The notes under the pieces: generated by a model
Database searches by the model: none
What the model saw: the letters and a program-made list of their open reading frames with translations, nothing else
What the model was told of the DNA's origin: nothing
Assembly (NCBI GenBank): GCA_964354375.1
Contig: CAYGZQ010000022.1
Coordinates: forward strand, 24,056 to 54,008
Reading direction: 5' to 3'
Length of the DNA stretch: 29,953 nt
From: CAYGZQ01 sp964354375 [NCBI: uncultured Planctomycetota bacterium]
GTDB lineage: Bacteria; JAJVIF01; JAPKYR01
Made by a program: the position numbers and the translations under genes
In this document: positions 16,235 to 24,134 of the stretch, one piece after another
Position numbering within the stretch: position 1 is the first letter of the stretch
Layout: each line of letters begins with the position of its first letter

Positions 16235-18175
16235 TCATTCCTTCCCCAAAGACTCCTCCAGCTTCCTGAACAGCTCGTCTCTCCGGGCGTGCTTCTCCAT
16301 GATGGTACTGTGAAGCTCGGACGCTTTCTCGTAGTCGAGATAGACCTCCGGCTGGTTAAGCTCTTCCTCGAGCGACGCAATCTGCGCCTCGATCAGCTCG
16401 ATCTCGTTCATCAGCTTGTCGGGCGATAGGTGCTTCTCCTCCGCGACATTCTTCCCCTTTGCGGCTCTCTTCCGTTTCGATCGCGCCTTCTCCTTGCGTT
16501 CTTCCTCGACCTGCTCGTATCGCCGGCGTCTCTGCTCCTCTTCGTCATCGAGTTTCTGCTGGACCTTCCGGTACTGAACGTCGGAATAGTTACCGTGATA
16601 TAGAGTGGCCTTGCCCTCGTGGAGCTCGAGCGTGTGAGTGGCGAGGCGGTCGATAAACGCTCGGTCATGGCTGACGAAAATCAGAGTGCCGTCGTATTCG
16701 CCCAGGGCCTCCTCCAGAATTTCGCGGCTGGGCAGGTCGAGATGGTTTGTCGGCTCGTCGAGGACGAGGCAGTTCGGCTTGCGGGTGAGGAGGATCGAGA
16801 ACATCAGCTTGCTTCTCTCGCCGCCGGAAAGGTCGCCGACCCGTTTCTCGATATCGTCGCCTGAGAACAGAAACCGTCCCAGGATATTCCGGGCGTCCTG
16901 CGCTCCGACATTTCTGCCGAGACGCATCAGCTCTCCGAAGACAGAGTCGTCGAGATCGAGCTCCGTCATCGTCTGCGAAAAATAGCCCCAGACCACCCTG
17001 TCGCCCCACCAGATTTCCCCGGAATACCCCTTGTCCTCTCCGATCATTATTCGGAGCAGCGTTGTCTTGCCGCTCCCGTTTCTCCCTATGACCGCCAGCC
17101 TGTCGCCGTTTCGCACCGAGAACTCGACGTGTTCCAGAAGAGCGTTGTCGCCGAACGATCTTCCCACGTCCCGCAGGGTAATGACTTCATCGAATGATCG
17201 GACCGACGGTTCGAACCTGAGTATCATGCCCGCCTTCTCCCGCCCGGACGACTCGATCCTGCCCTCCTCGATCTTTTCGAGCTTCCTCTTTCGGCTCATA
17301 GCCTGGCTCGCGCGGATTTTGTCCTTGGACCATTTCGCGATGAATCTTTTGAGCCGGCGGATCTCATCCTCCTGCTTCGCGATCATGCGACGTTCGCGCT
17401 CGAGCCGATCCGATTTCTGTTCGAGAAAACCCTGGTAGCCGCCGGTGTAACGGTGGATTCTCCCGAGCTCCAGTTCGTAAAGGATCGGGCAGCAGATGTC
17501 AATGAGCCTGCGGTCGTGGCTGATTATCAGGTAGCCGCCGTCGAACGATCTGAGCGTTGCTTCGAGCCATTCGATCGCGGGAAGGTCCAGATGGTTCGTC
17601 GGCTCGTCGAGCAGGATGAAATCGGGTTTTTCCGCAAGGAGACGCGAGAGCGCGAGCCTGGTTCTTTCGCCGCCGGACAAGCCTTCCGCAGGTTTGCCCC
17701 AGTCGGATTCCCTGAAACCGAGGCCGGTGAGGATCGATTTCACTTCGGTCTCGAACGTATAGCCTCCCGAATGCTCGAATCTCGCGAGCGCTCTGGGGTA
17801 CTCGTTGACCGCGGACTGGACAACCTGCTCGTCGTCGCTCCCCATGCGGTTTTCGAGCTCGCGAAGGCGCTTTTCGAGCAGATGAAGTTTGTCCGCGCCT
17901 CTGAGGGCTTCGGACAGGAGGGTTCCGCCCCCTCTGATGTCTGCGAACTGTTCCAGGTAGCCCAGAATGAAGCCTTCGCCGGGGATGGCCATCGTTCCCG
18001 CGTCTTTCTCCTCCAGGCCCGCGACTATCCTCACGAGCGTGGTTTTCCCGCAACCGTTCGGACCGATCAGGCCGGCCCGGTCTCCGTTGGCGAGATACAG
18101 ATCGGCGCCATCGAGCACAACCCTCTCGCCGAACGATTTCGATATCCCTTTCAGATGAATCGCCATTTCATCCAT
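16235..18175 (-). CDS. ABC-F family ATPase (ribosome-associated type)
   Basis: 646 residues from the ATG at 18175 (another in-frame ATG at 18166; a longer frame starts at 18211 but overlaps the likely promoter). It has two ABC ATPase domains and no membrane segment. The first has GPNGCGKTT, LSGGERTRLALSRLL and DFILLDEPTNHLD; the second has GRNGSGKTT, LSGGERSKLMFSILL and NCLVLDEPTNHLD. A charged, helical interdomain linker (RLERERRMIAKQEDEIRRLK onward) and a C-terminal coiled coil rich in Arg, Lys and Glu place it in the ABC-F group, which acts on translating ribosomes. The subfamily (Uup, EttA-like or other) cannot be settled by eye, and antibiotic protection should not be assumed. It is divergent from the gene at 18241. 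Confidence 0.93.
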   Translation of the reverse strand: MDEMAIHLKGISKSFGERVVLDGADLYLANGDRAGLIGPNGCGKTTLVRIVAGLEEKDAGTMAIPGEGFILGYLEQFADIRGGGTLLSEALRGADKLHLLEKRLRELENRMGSDDEQVVQSAVNEYPRALARFEHSGGYTFETEVKSILTGLGFRESDWGKPAEGLSGGERTRLALSRLLAEKPDFILLDEPTNHLDLPAIEWLEATLRSFDGGYLIISHDRRLIDICCPILYELELGRIHRYTGGYQGFLEQKSDRLERERRMIAKQEDEIRRLKRFIAKWSKDKIRASQAMSRKRKLEKIEEGRIESSGREKAGMILRFEPSVRSFDEVITLRDVGRSFGDNALLEHVEFSVRNGDRLAVIGRNGSGKTTLLRIMIGEDKGYSGEIWWGDRVVWGYFSQTMTELDLDDSVFGELMRLGRNVGAQDARNILGRFLFSGDDIEKRVGDLSGGERSKLMFSILLTRKPNCLVLDEPTNHLDLPSREILEEALGEYDGTLIFVSHDRAFIDRLATHTLELHEGKATLYHGNYSDVQYRKVQQKLDDEEEQRRRRYEQVEEERKEKARSKRKRAAKGKNVAEEKHLSPDKLMNEIELIEAQIASLEEELNQPEVYLDYEKASELHSTIMEKHARRDELFRKLEESLGKE

Positions 18176-18179
18176 GCCC

Positions 18180-18206
18180 GCGACATGGGCCCGCCGCGTG
18201 TATAAT
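18180..18206 (+). promoter_or_regulatory. Candidate promoter for the propeller/ApbE-like pair
   Basis: GCGACA (18180-18185) and a perfect TATAAT (18201-18206) separated by 15 bases, 34 bases before the ATG at 18241. Read on the other strand, the overlapping TATTAT could serve the divergent ABC-F gene. Confidence 0.4.
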
Positions 18207-18240
18207 AGCATAGAGCGAAACGCGGGAATCTCGGTACATA

Positions 18241-19383
18241 ATGCGCCCGAAATGGCTGATAGTCGTGGCCTTGATCGCCGCGGCGACGATTTTCGTCGTC
18301 TGGGCGAACAAGCGTATGACCGAACAGGACACCGGGCTCGAGATGTCAGTCTCGGGGTCCGGACCGGTCGCCATTCCCGCTGATCTCAGGCAGCGCGAGC
18401 TTATATGGGCCACAAACGCGAATGTCCCGCTGAAGATGGAGTGGGGGGGCGAGGGATACGATATTTTCCAGCTCATTGGGATTCCGGAATCGATTCGTCC
18501 GTTCAGCTGGAGCGTCGGACGAAGGCCGATCCGCGATGAATGGAACGTTGCGTCCGTGGGAATAGGGTCGGGCGCGGGCGTGGGTCATGATCGGTACTGG
18601 ACCGAAGACCTTGGCGGCTTCATAAATCCACGTGTCGGCGCCGACTGGGGCTTCATTGTATCGACGAGGCAGGTCGGCGGCTCGCAGGATGTTGTCAGAA
18701 TAACGACGCGGGACGGCGACATGCAGGTCGTGTCGTTCCATCACTCGATAGATCGCTGGCCGAGCATCAGTCGCGACGGCAGGAAGGTGCTGTTTCACTC
18801 GTTCAGGGACGGAAATCCTGCGGGAGACCTGTACCTTGCGGTGCAAAGAGAGTTCCCGGCGGGCGAATGGGAGACCCACAGGCTCACCGACAACGCGATC
18901 GACGAGTATATCCTCCCCATGATGGACTCGGACGCGTCGCACTGCATTGCGGTGGAACGCAGAATCGGCGACGAGCCGGGCCGGATAATTCTCTGGGAGA
19001 TTGTCGACTTGAGCCTTGAGAATCCAGTGTACCTGATCTCCGACCCCTCCCAGGTGAAACACCCGTCGCTGAGCGCCAACGCGGAAAAATGCTGCTGGCA
19101 GGAGATGGTCAAGGGCAAGTGGTCGGTGATCGTGTGGGATGCTTCGACACGAGCGCGCGATGTCATCGGGCCGTCGGCGCCGCAGTATCCCGGTTACGGT
19201 TGGGTGCAGCCGGCGATCTCGCCCGACGAGCGGTTTGTAACATTCGTGGATGACCTCAAGGAGGCCGGTGCCGATCGGATAGGCATTTACGACCTGCAGG
19301 ACGGCTCCGCGATATATCTCCAGGGCTGCGGCGGGAATATTATGTTCCCGTCGCTGACGGACAAGCTGGAGTACGCGAGTTGA
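18241..19383 (+). CDS. Exported TolB-like (PD40) beta-propeller protein
   Basis: 380 residues. A hydrophobic N-terminal segment (residues about 4-22, KWLIVVALIAAATIFVVWA) without a lipobox looks like a signal anchor or uncleaved signal. The body contains repeated WD40-like PD40 units: RWPSISRDGRKVLFHSF, HPSLSANAEKCCWQEM, QPAISPDERFVTFVDDL and FPSLTDKLEYAS, each with the SPDG-type turn of TolB-like propellers. No enzymatic site is seen. Its stop codon overlaps the TTG start of the ApbE-like gene (TTGA), so the two are likely co-translated and may act together on the periplasmic side. The exact role is unknown. Confidence 0.85.
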   Translation: MRPKWLIVVALIAAATIFVVWANKRMTEQDTGLEMSVSGSGPVAIPADLRQRELIWATNANVPLKMEWGGEGYDIFQLIGIPESIRPFSWSVGRRPIRDEWNVASVGIGSGAGVGHDRYWTEDLGGFINPRVGADWGFIVSTRQVGGSQDVVRITTRDGDMQVVSFHHSIDRWPSISRDGRKVLFHSFRDGNPAGDLYLAVQREFPAGEWETHRLTDNAIDEYILPMMDSDASHCIAVERRIGDEPGRIILWEIVDLSLENPVYLISDPSQVKHPSLSANAEKCCWQEMVKGKWSVIVWDASTRARDVIGPSAPQYPGYGWVQPAISPDERFVTFVDDLKEAGADRIGIYDLQDGSAIYLQGCGGNIMFPSLTDKLEYAS

Positions 19384-20393
19384 CAGGGCGATCAACATTC
19401 AGGTACGTACCTCTCCTTTCAACCTTAATACTGGTCACAATCCAGGTGGCGTGTTCGTGGCCTCAGCCTCGAAATCTGGAATGGACGGTCTGTGATGAAC
19501 GGGTGGATGTCATGATCGGTCCGGGTCGGGGACTCAGTGAGGACGAGCAGAATGAAATGATCGGCGAGCTCAGGGACAGAGCTGAGATGCTCGATCCGGT
19601 CAGAGGAACTGTGCTGGGGAGGCTGAACAACAGCGCTGTCGGAGAGATCATCCCGGCGGGTCAGGTAAATGAGACTTTTTCCGACCTGCTTCAGTATTCG
19701 CGCGAGTGCTTCGGGGCTTTCGATCCGAGTGTGCAAATTCTCTGGGATGTCTACGATTTCGATCACGGAGGGCGGCGGGTTACGGATGCTGAGATCGCGG
19801 AAGGGCTCCAGTGGGTCGACTACAAGCTGGTGGAAATGGACCAGGGGGGCATTCTGCGGAAGGATGAGAATGTGAGGGTCGGGCTGGGTCCGACAATGCC
19901 GGGAGCGATAGCCGACTGGGCGAGCGAAATGGTCCGGGACAAAGGTATCAAGAGCGGGGGAATTACTTTCGGACAGTGCTTCAGGGTCTGGGGAGAGCTG
20001 GACGAGCAGTCTCGCCTCTATGATTTCAGGTTTCCGCTCGACAAGGTTTCTGAGGATGCATATCAGCCGACACTGGGCTACATAAGGCTTGACGCGGGGG
20101 ATTGTCTTGCCGCGCTTGACGATGATGAGGAGTTTTTCTTCGCGGGCGGCGAGCAGTTTCACATGGTCCTCTCTCCGCTCACGGGAAAGCCGGTGCGCGA
20201 TGTGTCTGCGGCGGTAATCGTCTCGAAGAAATCCTGCCTTCAGGCTTCAGTGTTCGCTTACGCAGTTATGGTTATGGGTCTCGACAGGGGGCTTGAGTTT
20301 CTTGACGAGACCGAGGGGGTGGAGGGTGTCATCCTGACACATGACGGTAAAGTGCATGTCTCGGGAGGACTGGGCGACAAGTTCTGGAGGTGA
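19380..20393 (+). CDS. Divergent ApbE-like flavin transferase fold, probably exported
   Basis: 337 residues from the TTG at 19380, which has GGAG eight bases upstream and overlaps the previous stop. An N-terminal hydrophobic segment ends near VACS, but the residue at -3 is Gln, so lipidation is uncertain. ApbE landmarks are present in order: FGAFDPSVQILWDVYDF (about 111-127), WVDYKLVEMD, VGLGPTMPGAIAD (about 167-179, where the family has LDLGGIAKGYAVD), GGITFG and FHMVLSPLTGKP (about 260-271). ApbE proteins attach FMN covalently to partner proteins using Mg2+ and FAD. The C-terminal metal-binding motif (AD-x3-T in active enzymes) reads CLQASVFAYAVMVMG here (286-300), so the Asp and Thr appear lost. 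The protein may be inactive or have another role. Confidence 0.75.
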   Translation: MTGRSTFRYVPLLSTLILVTIQVACSWPQPRNLEWTVCDERVDVMIGPGRGLSEDEQNEMIGELRDRAEMLDPVRGTVLGRLNNSAVGEIIPAGQVNETFSDLLQYSRECFGAFDPSVQILWDVYDFDHGGRRVTDAEIAEGLQWVDYKLVEMDQGGILRKDENVRVGLGPTMPGAIADWASEMVRDKGIKSGGITFGQCFRVWGELDEQSRLYDFRFPLDKVSEDAYQPTLGYIRLDAGDCLAALDDDEEFFFAGGEQFHMVLSPLTGKPVRDVSAAVIVSKKSCLQASVFAYAVMVMGLDRGLEFLDETEGVEGVILTHDGKVHVSGGLGDKFWR

Positions 20394-20453
20394 GCAAAGG
20401 CCTTCGCCCTCCCTCACGGTCGGGCCCCGGATGGGAAGGCTCCTCCTCCCATA

Positions 20454-20483
20454 CTGGCATGGGCCGCATCTTTCCTCTATAAT
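20454..20483 (+). promoter_or_regulatory. Candidate ribB promoter
   Basis: CTGGCA (20454-20459), an 18-base spacer and a perfect TATAAT (20478-20483). It favours the ATG at 20532 as start, because the GTG at 20493 would lie only nine bases after the -10 (possible only as a leaderless start). I see no FMN riboswitch in this leader. Confidence 0.45.
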
Positions 20484-20531
20484 CTGTTCCCGGTGGCTCT
20501 TACGGACGAATTGGTGTCCGGGTTTTCGGAC

Positions 20532-21701
20532 ATGGTTGACAAGCCTGCGCTCATTGGGACCATCCCAGACGCGATTTCCGACCTCAAGGCCGGCAAATTC
20601 ATCGTACTTGTCGATGATCGCAATCGCGAGAACGAGGGCGACCTGGTCTTTCCCGCTCAGAACGTAACCCCCGAGATCATCAACTTCTACGAGACCCATG
20701 CGCGTGGATGGCTGTGCGTACCGATGTCGCCGTCGGAGGCCGATCGGCTCGAATTGACGCTTATGGTGGACAAGAACACCGAGCGTCACGGAACCGCGTT
20801 CACTGTGACGGTCGACTCTGCGAAAGGCACGACCACAGGCATAAGCGCTCGGGACCAGGCAACTACCATCAAAACACTTGCCGACCCGATCTCCAAACCG
20901 TCGGATTTTCTAAGGCCGGGTCACGTAAGGCCGCTACGAGCCCGGGCGGGAGGGGTGCTCGAGCGGGCAGGCCATACCGAGGCGGTCGTGGACCTCATGA
21001 AGCTCGCGGGATTCAATCCGGTCGGAATTCTGTGCGAGATCAAGAACCCCGACGGATCCATGGCGCGTCTCCCTCAGCTTGTCGACTACGCCCGACAACA
21101 TGATCTCAGAATCTACACGATCGAAGACCTGATAGCACATCGCCTTCTGACCGAGAGACTTGTCAGGCGAGTGGCCGAGGCGGATGTCGAGACCAGGTGG
21201 GGCGTTTTCAGAGCGATCGGCTACGAAAGCGTTGTTCGGGAGGAGCAGCATCTTGCTTTGGTGCACGGAGACCTGGCGAAGATCGCCGGCGGACCCGAGC
21301 CTGCATGGGTGAGGGTGCATCACGCGCACGTGCTTTGCGACATCTTCTCAGTCCGACATCCCGAGGGCTTTGACCGTATCGACGCCGCCATGCGGAAAAT
21401 CGTGGACCACGGAAATGGTGTATTTGTCTACATTCGCTCCCGCCTGAGGGGGCAGCGCATGATCGAGCAACTGAAGGAAATGCGTGTCGAGCGCGTCTCC
21501 GCGCTCGTGAAAGAGAACGGCAGGGAAGTCCCGCCGGAGCACGTGATGAGGGACTACGGTCTTGGCGCGCAGATTATCCACGATCTGGGTCTGAGCAGAA
21601 TCCGCGTCCTGACCGACCATCCCAGGGAGCTTGTCGGACTTGCGGCATACGGGATCGAGATAGCCGGGCATGTTCCCCTGGTATCTGGCACGAAAGAATA
21701 G
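20532..21701 (+). CDS. ribB: 3,4-dihydroxy-2-butanone-4-phosphate synthase with degenerate RibA domain (RibBX-like)
   Basis: 389 residues from the ATG at 20532; an in-frame GTG at 20493 would add 13. Residues 1-205 are a complete RibB domain, which converts ribulose-5-phosphate to the four-carbon riboflavin precursor: DDRNRENEGDLV, TAFTVTVDSAKGTTTGISA, RPGHVRPLRARAGGVLERAGHTEA and CEIKNPDGSMARL. Residues about 206-389 have the outline of GTP cyclohydrolase II, but the zinc motif (normally C-x10-C-x-C) reads HHAHVLCDIFSVRHPEG and the catalytic RQEGRGIG-type loop reads IRSRLRGQR. The domain is thus unlikely to hydrolyse GTP. It resembles the RibBX hybrids described in some proteobacteria, so a separate GTP cyclohydrolase is expected elsewhere. 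ribH follows 54 bases downstream. Confidence 0.93.
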   Translation: MVDKPALIGTIPDAISDLKAGKFIVLVDDRNRENEGDLVFPAQNVTPEIINFYETHARGWLCVPMSPSEADRLELTLMVDKNTERHGTAFTVTVDSAKGTTTGISARDQATTIKTLADPISKPSDFLRPGHVRPLRARAGGVLERAGHTEAVVDLMKLAGFNPVGILCEIKNPDGSMARLPQLVDYARQHDLRIYTIEDLIAHRLLTERLVRRVAEADVETRWGVFRAIGYESVVREEQHLALVHGDLAKIAGGPEPAWVRVHHAHVLCDIFSVRHPEGFDRIDAAMRKIVDHGNGVFVYIRSRLRGQRMIEQLKEMRVERVSALVKENGREVPPEHVMRDYGLGAQIIHDLGLSRIRVLTDHPRELVGLAAYGIEIAGHVPLVSGTKE

Positions 21702-21755
21702 AAGCCTGTAATATATGCCGCGCTGGGAGAGACCGAAAAACGGAGGCCCGACAAC

Positions 21756-22223
21756 ATGGTCAAAAAAATCGAAGGCACGCTTGAAGGAAAGGGACTCAAG
21801 ATCGCGATCGTGCAGTCGCGGTTCAATGACCTTATCACTAATAAGCTAGCCGAGGGCGCCTTGGACGGCTTGAAGCGCCACGGTGTCGCGGACGGCGACA
21901 TCCATCACATCATGGTGCCGGGATCATTCGAGGTCCCGATCGCAGCAAAACGCGCCGCCGCAAGCGGGAATTACGATGCCGTGATCGCCATTGCCGCGGT
22001 GATTCGAGGAGCGACTCCTCATAACGAGTACATCGCTGCCGAGATGACCAAGGGCATTGCCGCGGCCGCCTTAGATACAGGGGTCCCGATCGTGTACGGC
22101 ACCGTGACGTCCGACACCCTCGAGCAGGCCATCGAGCGCGCGGGCGGCAAGGGCTCCAACCGCGGCTTCCAGGCGGCGGAAACGGCTATCGAGATCGCCA
22201 ACGTGATCAAGAAAGTGGGCTGA
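21756..22223 (+). CDS. ribH: 6,7-dimethyl-8-ribityllumazine synthase
   Basis: 155 residues, the family length. It condenses the RibB product with 5-amino-6-ribitylaminouracil, the penultimate riboflavin step. Seen: IVQSRFNDLI, VPGSFEVPIAA, AVIRGATPHNEYIA with the catalytic histidine, and GTVTSDTLEQAIERAGGK, all in normal order. The start is marked by GGAGG nine bases before the ATG. It follows ribB in the same direction and is followed two bases after its stop by a small unknown gene, so the three probably form an operon. Riboflavin synthase and RibD are not in the window. Confidence 0.97.
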   Translation: MVKKIEGTLEGKGLKIAIVQSRFNDLITNKLAEGALDGLKRHGVADGDIHHIMVPGSFEVPIAAKRAAASGNYDAVIAIAAVIRGATPHNEYIAAEMTKGIAAAALDTGVPIVYGTVTSDTLEQAIERAGGKGSNRGFQAAETAIEIANVIKKVG

Positions 22224-22225
22224 CC

Positions 22226-22639
22226 GTGGGTAAGGACGGTCCCTCGACATCCAACCAGGGCTCCAACGGGGAAAAATCGCCGCTCTCCTCCGAGTTGCAG
22301 CTTGTCCGGATTCTCGATCGCACTCTGAAGAGCCGCTATCCGGACGGCGTAAGCCTCCTCAAAACGCTCGAGGGCGGGCTTTTGATCGAGCTTCACCGTC
22401 GGATACGTCAGCCGTTCAGCCCGCACGCGTGCGCCCAGGCTTCGGAGCTCACCGAGTACCTCTGGCAGGTGGGCAGAGTCCCGTCCATCGAACCCGGCGG
22501 AGGCATTACCATCAGAGGCCCCCGCAGCGGCGATCCAAAGGAAAAATTCGTCGTAGGCCGCGCGTTCTTCAAGGATGCCGAAATCGAATATCGCATGATC
22601 CACACCATGATCGCGGAGGCGCTCGGCAGGGAGGAGTAG
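22226..22639 (+). CDS. Small conserved-looking protein of unknown function
   Basis: 137 residues from a GTG at 22226, two bases after the ribH stop, so it is probably coupled to ribH. I do not recognise a family. It has a polar, Ser/Gly-rich first 18 residues. Then comes a mixed alpha/beta-like body with the segments LQLVRILDRTLKSRYP, LLKTLEGGLLIELHRRIRQ and KEKFVVGRAFFKDAEIEYRM, and an acidic end. There is no signal peptide or membrane segment. The position after ribH is often taken by nusB, but none of the NusB pattern is present. Codon use matches the neighbours, which supports a real gene. Confidence 0.7.
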   Translation: MGKDGPSTSNQGSNGEKSPLSSELQLVRILDRTLKSRYPDGVSLLKTLEGGLLIELHRRIRQPFSPHACAQASELTEYLWQVGRVPSIEPGGGITIRGPRSGDPKEKFVVGRAFFKDAEIEYRMIHTMIAEALGREE

Positions 22640-22661
22640 ATGCATACTAAGACCGGGACCG

Positions 22662-22732
22662 CGGGAGGGCGAAGCTCCCGCTGAGCCGGAATCTCCGTCG
22701 CGCGGCGGCTCGGCGGGAGCCTCGCCCTCCCG
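22662..22732. repeat. 27-bp inverted repeat upstream of purB
   Basis: Left arm 22662-22688 and right arm 22706-22732 are reverse complements with two mismatches, around a 17-base loop. The arm begins CGGGAGGGCGAAGCTCCCG, so each arm also contains its own small palindrome. It differs from the GTAG-headed REP family elsewhere in the window. Its translated form (GEAPAEPP...SGSAGASPS) is one I recall as a dispersed intergenic repeat in many genomes. As mRNA it would make a long stem between the unknown gene and purB. Confidence 0.82.
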
Positions 22733-22771
22733 GCCCGCTGCTTGGGTCACTCGATTCGGAGCGATGACGAA

Positions 22772-24061
22772 ATGATAGAACGCTACACCCGGGAACGTAT
22801 GGGAAAAATCTGGAGCGACCAGTATCGCTTTCGCAAACAGCTCGATGTCGAGCTCGCGGTGTGTCGTGCATGGGCCACGCGCGGGCTGATCCCGAAAGAC
22901 GACCTCGATGTCATCCTGAAAAAAGCGGATTTCGATCTTGAGCGCGTCTACGAGATCGAGAAAACGACCAACCACGAGACAGTCGCGCTCATCGAGGCGA
23001 TCTCCGAGAAGGTGGGTCCCGCGAGCAGATGGATACACGTCGGGCTGACATCCTCCGACGTACTCGATACCTCCTTCGCGCTCCAGATAAGGGAAGCCGC
23101 GGACATTCTTCTCGAGGACCTCAATGATCTGAAAAAGGCTGTCGGCGAGCAGGCGGTAAGGTACAAGGACACTCTGTGCATCGGACGCACCCATGGTGTC
23201 CATGCCGAGCCGACCACCTTCGGCCTGAAGCTCCTTGTATGGTTCGACGAGATCGGGAGAGATATCGAACGACTCGAGCGCGCCCGCGAGACAATGATGG
23301 TGGGCAAAATCTCGGGAGCCGTCGGCACGTACGCGTTTCTCGAGCCGGACCTGGAGGTCGAGGCGCTCGGATATCTCGGCCTCAAGGCCCCGGTTGTGGC
23401 GAACCAGGTGATCCAGCGCGACCGTTACGCGGAATTCATGGCGGCGCTCGCGATCACCGCGGGCACGTTCGACAAAATCGCCACCGAGATACGTCACCTC
23501 CAGCGCACCGAGGTCAGCGAGGCCGCGGAGCCGTTCGGGAAGGGCCAGAAAGGCTCGTCCGCGATGCCTCACAAGAAAAATCCCATGACCTGCGAGCGCA
23601 TAAGCGGCCTTGCCCGCGTCGTCCGCAGTAACGTCCAGGCCGCGCTCGAAAACCAGGCCCTCTGGCACGAGCGCGACATCAGCCATTCGTCGGTCGAGCG
23701 CGTCATCTTCCCCGATTCCTGCATCCTCGTCGACTACCTCTACTCCAAACTGGTCAATATCATCAGAAACCTGGTTGTCAATCCCGACCGCATGCTCGAG
23801 AACCTCGAGCTCACCAAAGGCGCTCTCTTCAGCCAGAGAGTGCTTCTCGCGCTCGTCGAATCGGGGATGAAGCGCGAGGACGCATATCCGATTGTCCAGG
23901 CCGCCGCGCATCGTTCCCTTCAGTTCAACACCGATTTCCGCGACGAGATCAGAAAGGACGACGCTGTTCGCCAGAGAATAGGCGAGAGGTTGGAGCAGCA
24001 GTTTGACTACAGCTATTTCGTCCGCTGGCGCGACGACGCCTTCAAGAGGGCGGGGCTGTAG
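22772..24061 (+). CDS. purB: Adenylosuccinate lyase
   Basis: 429 residues from the ATG at 22772 (MIERYTRERMGKIWSD, the typical start); an in-frame start at 22742 falls just after the inverted repeat and is less likely. GGAG lies ten bases upstream. The enzyme splits fumarate from SAICAR and from adenylosuccinate in purine synthesis. Seen: TNHETVALIEAI, HVGLTSSDVLDT, GRTHGVHAEPTTFG with a catalytic histidine, the superfamily signature GSSAMPHKKNP, and HERDISHSSVERVIFPD. The C-terminal region is intact. The stop codon TAG is part of the GTAG head of an adjoining REP element, so the REP sits exactly at the gene end. Confidence 0.97.
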   Translation: MIERYTRERMGKIWSDQYRFRKQLDVELAVCRAWATRGLIPKDDLDVILKKADFDLERVYEIEKTTNHETVALIEAISEKVGPASRWIHVGLTSSDVLDTSFALQIREAADILLEDLNDLKKAVGEQAVRYKDTLCIGRTHGVHAEPTTFGLKLLVWFDEIGRDIERLERARETMMVGKISGAVGTYAFLEPDLEVEALGYLGLKAPVVANQVIQRDRYAEFMAALAITAGTFDKIATEIRHLQRTEVSEAAEPFGKGQKGSSAMPHKKNPMTCERISGLARVVRSNVQAALENQALWHERDISHSSVERVIFPDSCILVDYLYSKLVNIIRNLVVNPDRMLENLELTKGALFSQRVLLALVESGMKREDAYPIVQAAAHRSLQFNTDFRDEIRKDDAVRQRIGERLEQQFDYSYFVRWRDDAFKRAGL

Positions 24062-24082
24062 CCCGGCGATGCATTCGCCGGG
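24059..24082 (+). repeat. REP palindrome 1 at the purB stop
   Basis: GTAG head followed by arms CCCGGCGA and TCGCCGGG around TGCAT. The TAG of the head is the purB stop codon. Same sequence and orientation as the copy at 24103. Confidence 0.88.
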
Positions 24083-24102
24083 ACCTTGAAGCACGTAGCG
24101 CG

Positions 24103-24126
24103 TAGCCCGGCGATGCATTCGCCGGG
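24103..24126 (+). repeat. REP palindrome 2 upstream of the RAYT gene
   Basis: Identical in sequence to the copy at 24059 and in direct orientation, GTAG-headed, ending eight bases before the transposase ATG. Confidence 0.88.
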
Positions 24127-24134
24127 ATCGTGCC

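Noticed and set aside
20400-20531. FMN riboswitch upstream of ribB
   Set aside because: None of the conserved RFN-element sequence blocks is present in the leader.
22226-22639. NusB as the gene after ribH
   Set aside because: Expected from common gene order, but the NusB sequence pattern is absent.
24059-24126. CRISPR-like array from the two direct REP copies
   Set aside because: There are only two copies with a 20-base gap; they are GTAG-headed REP palindromes next to a RAYT, and no cas genes are near.
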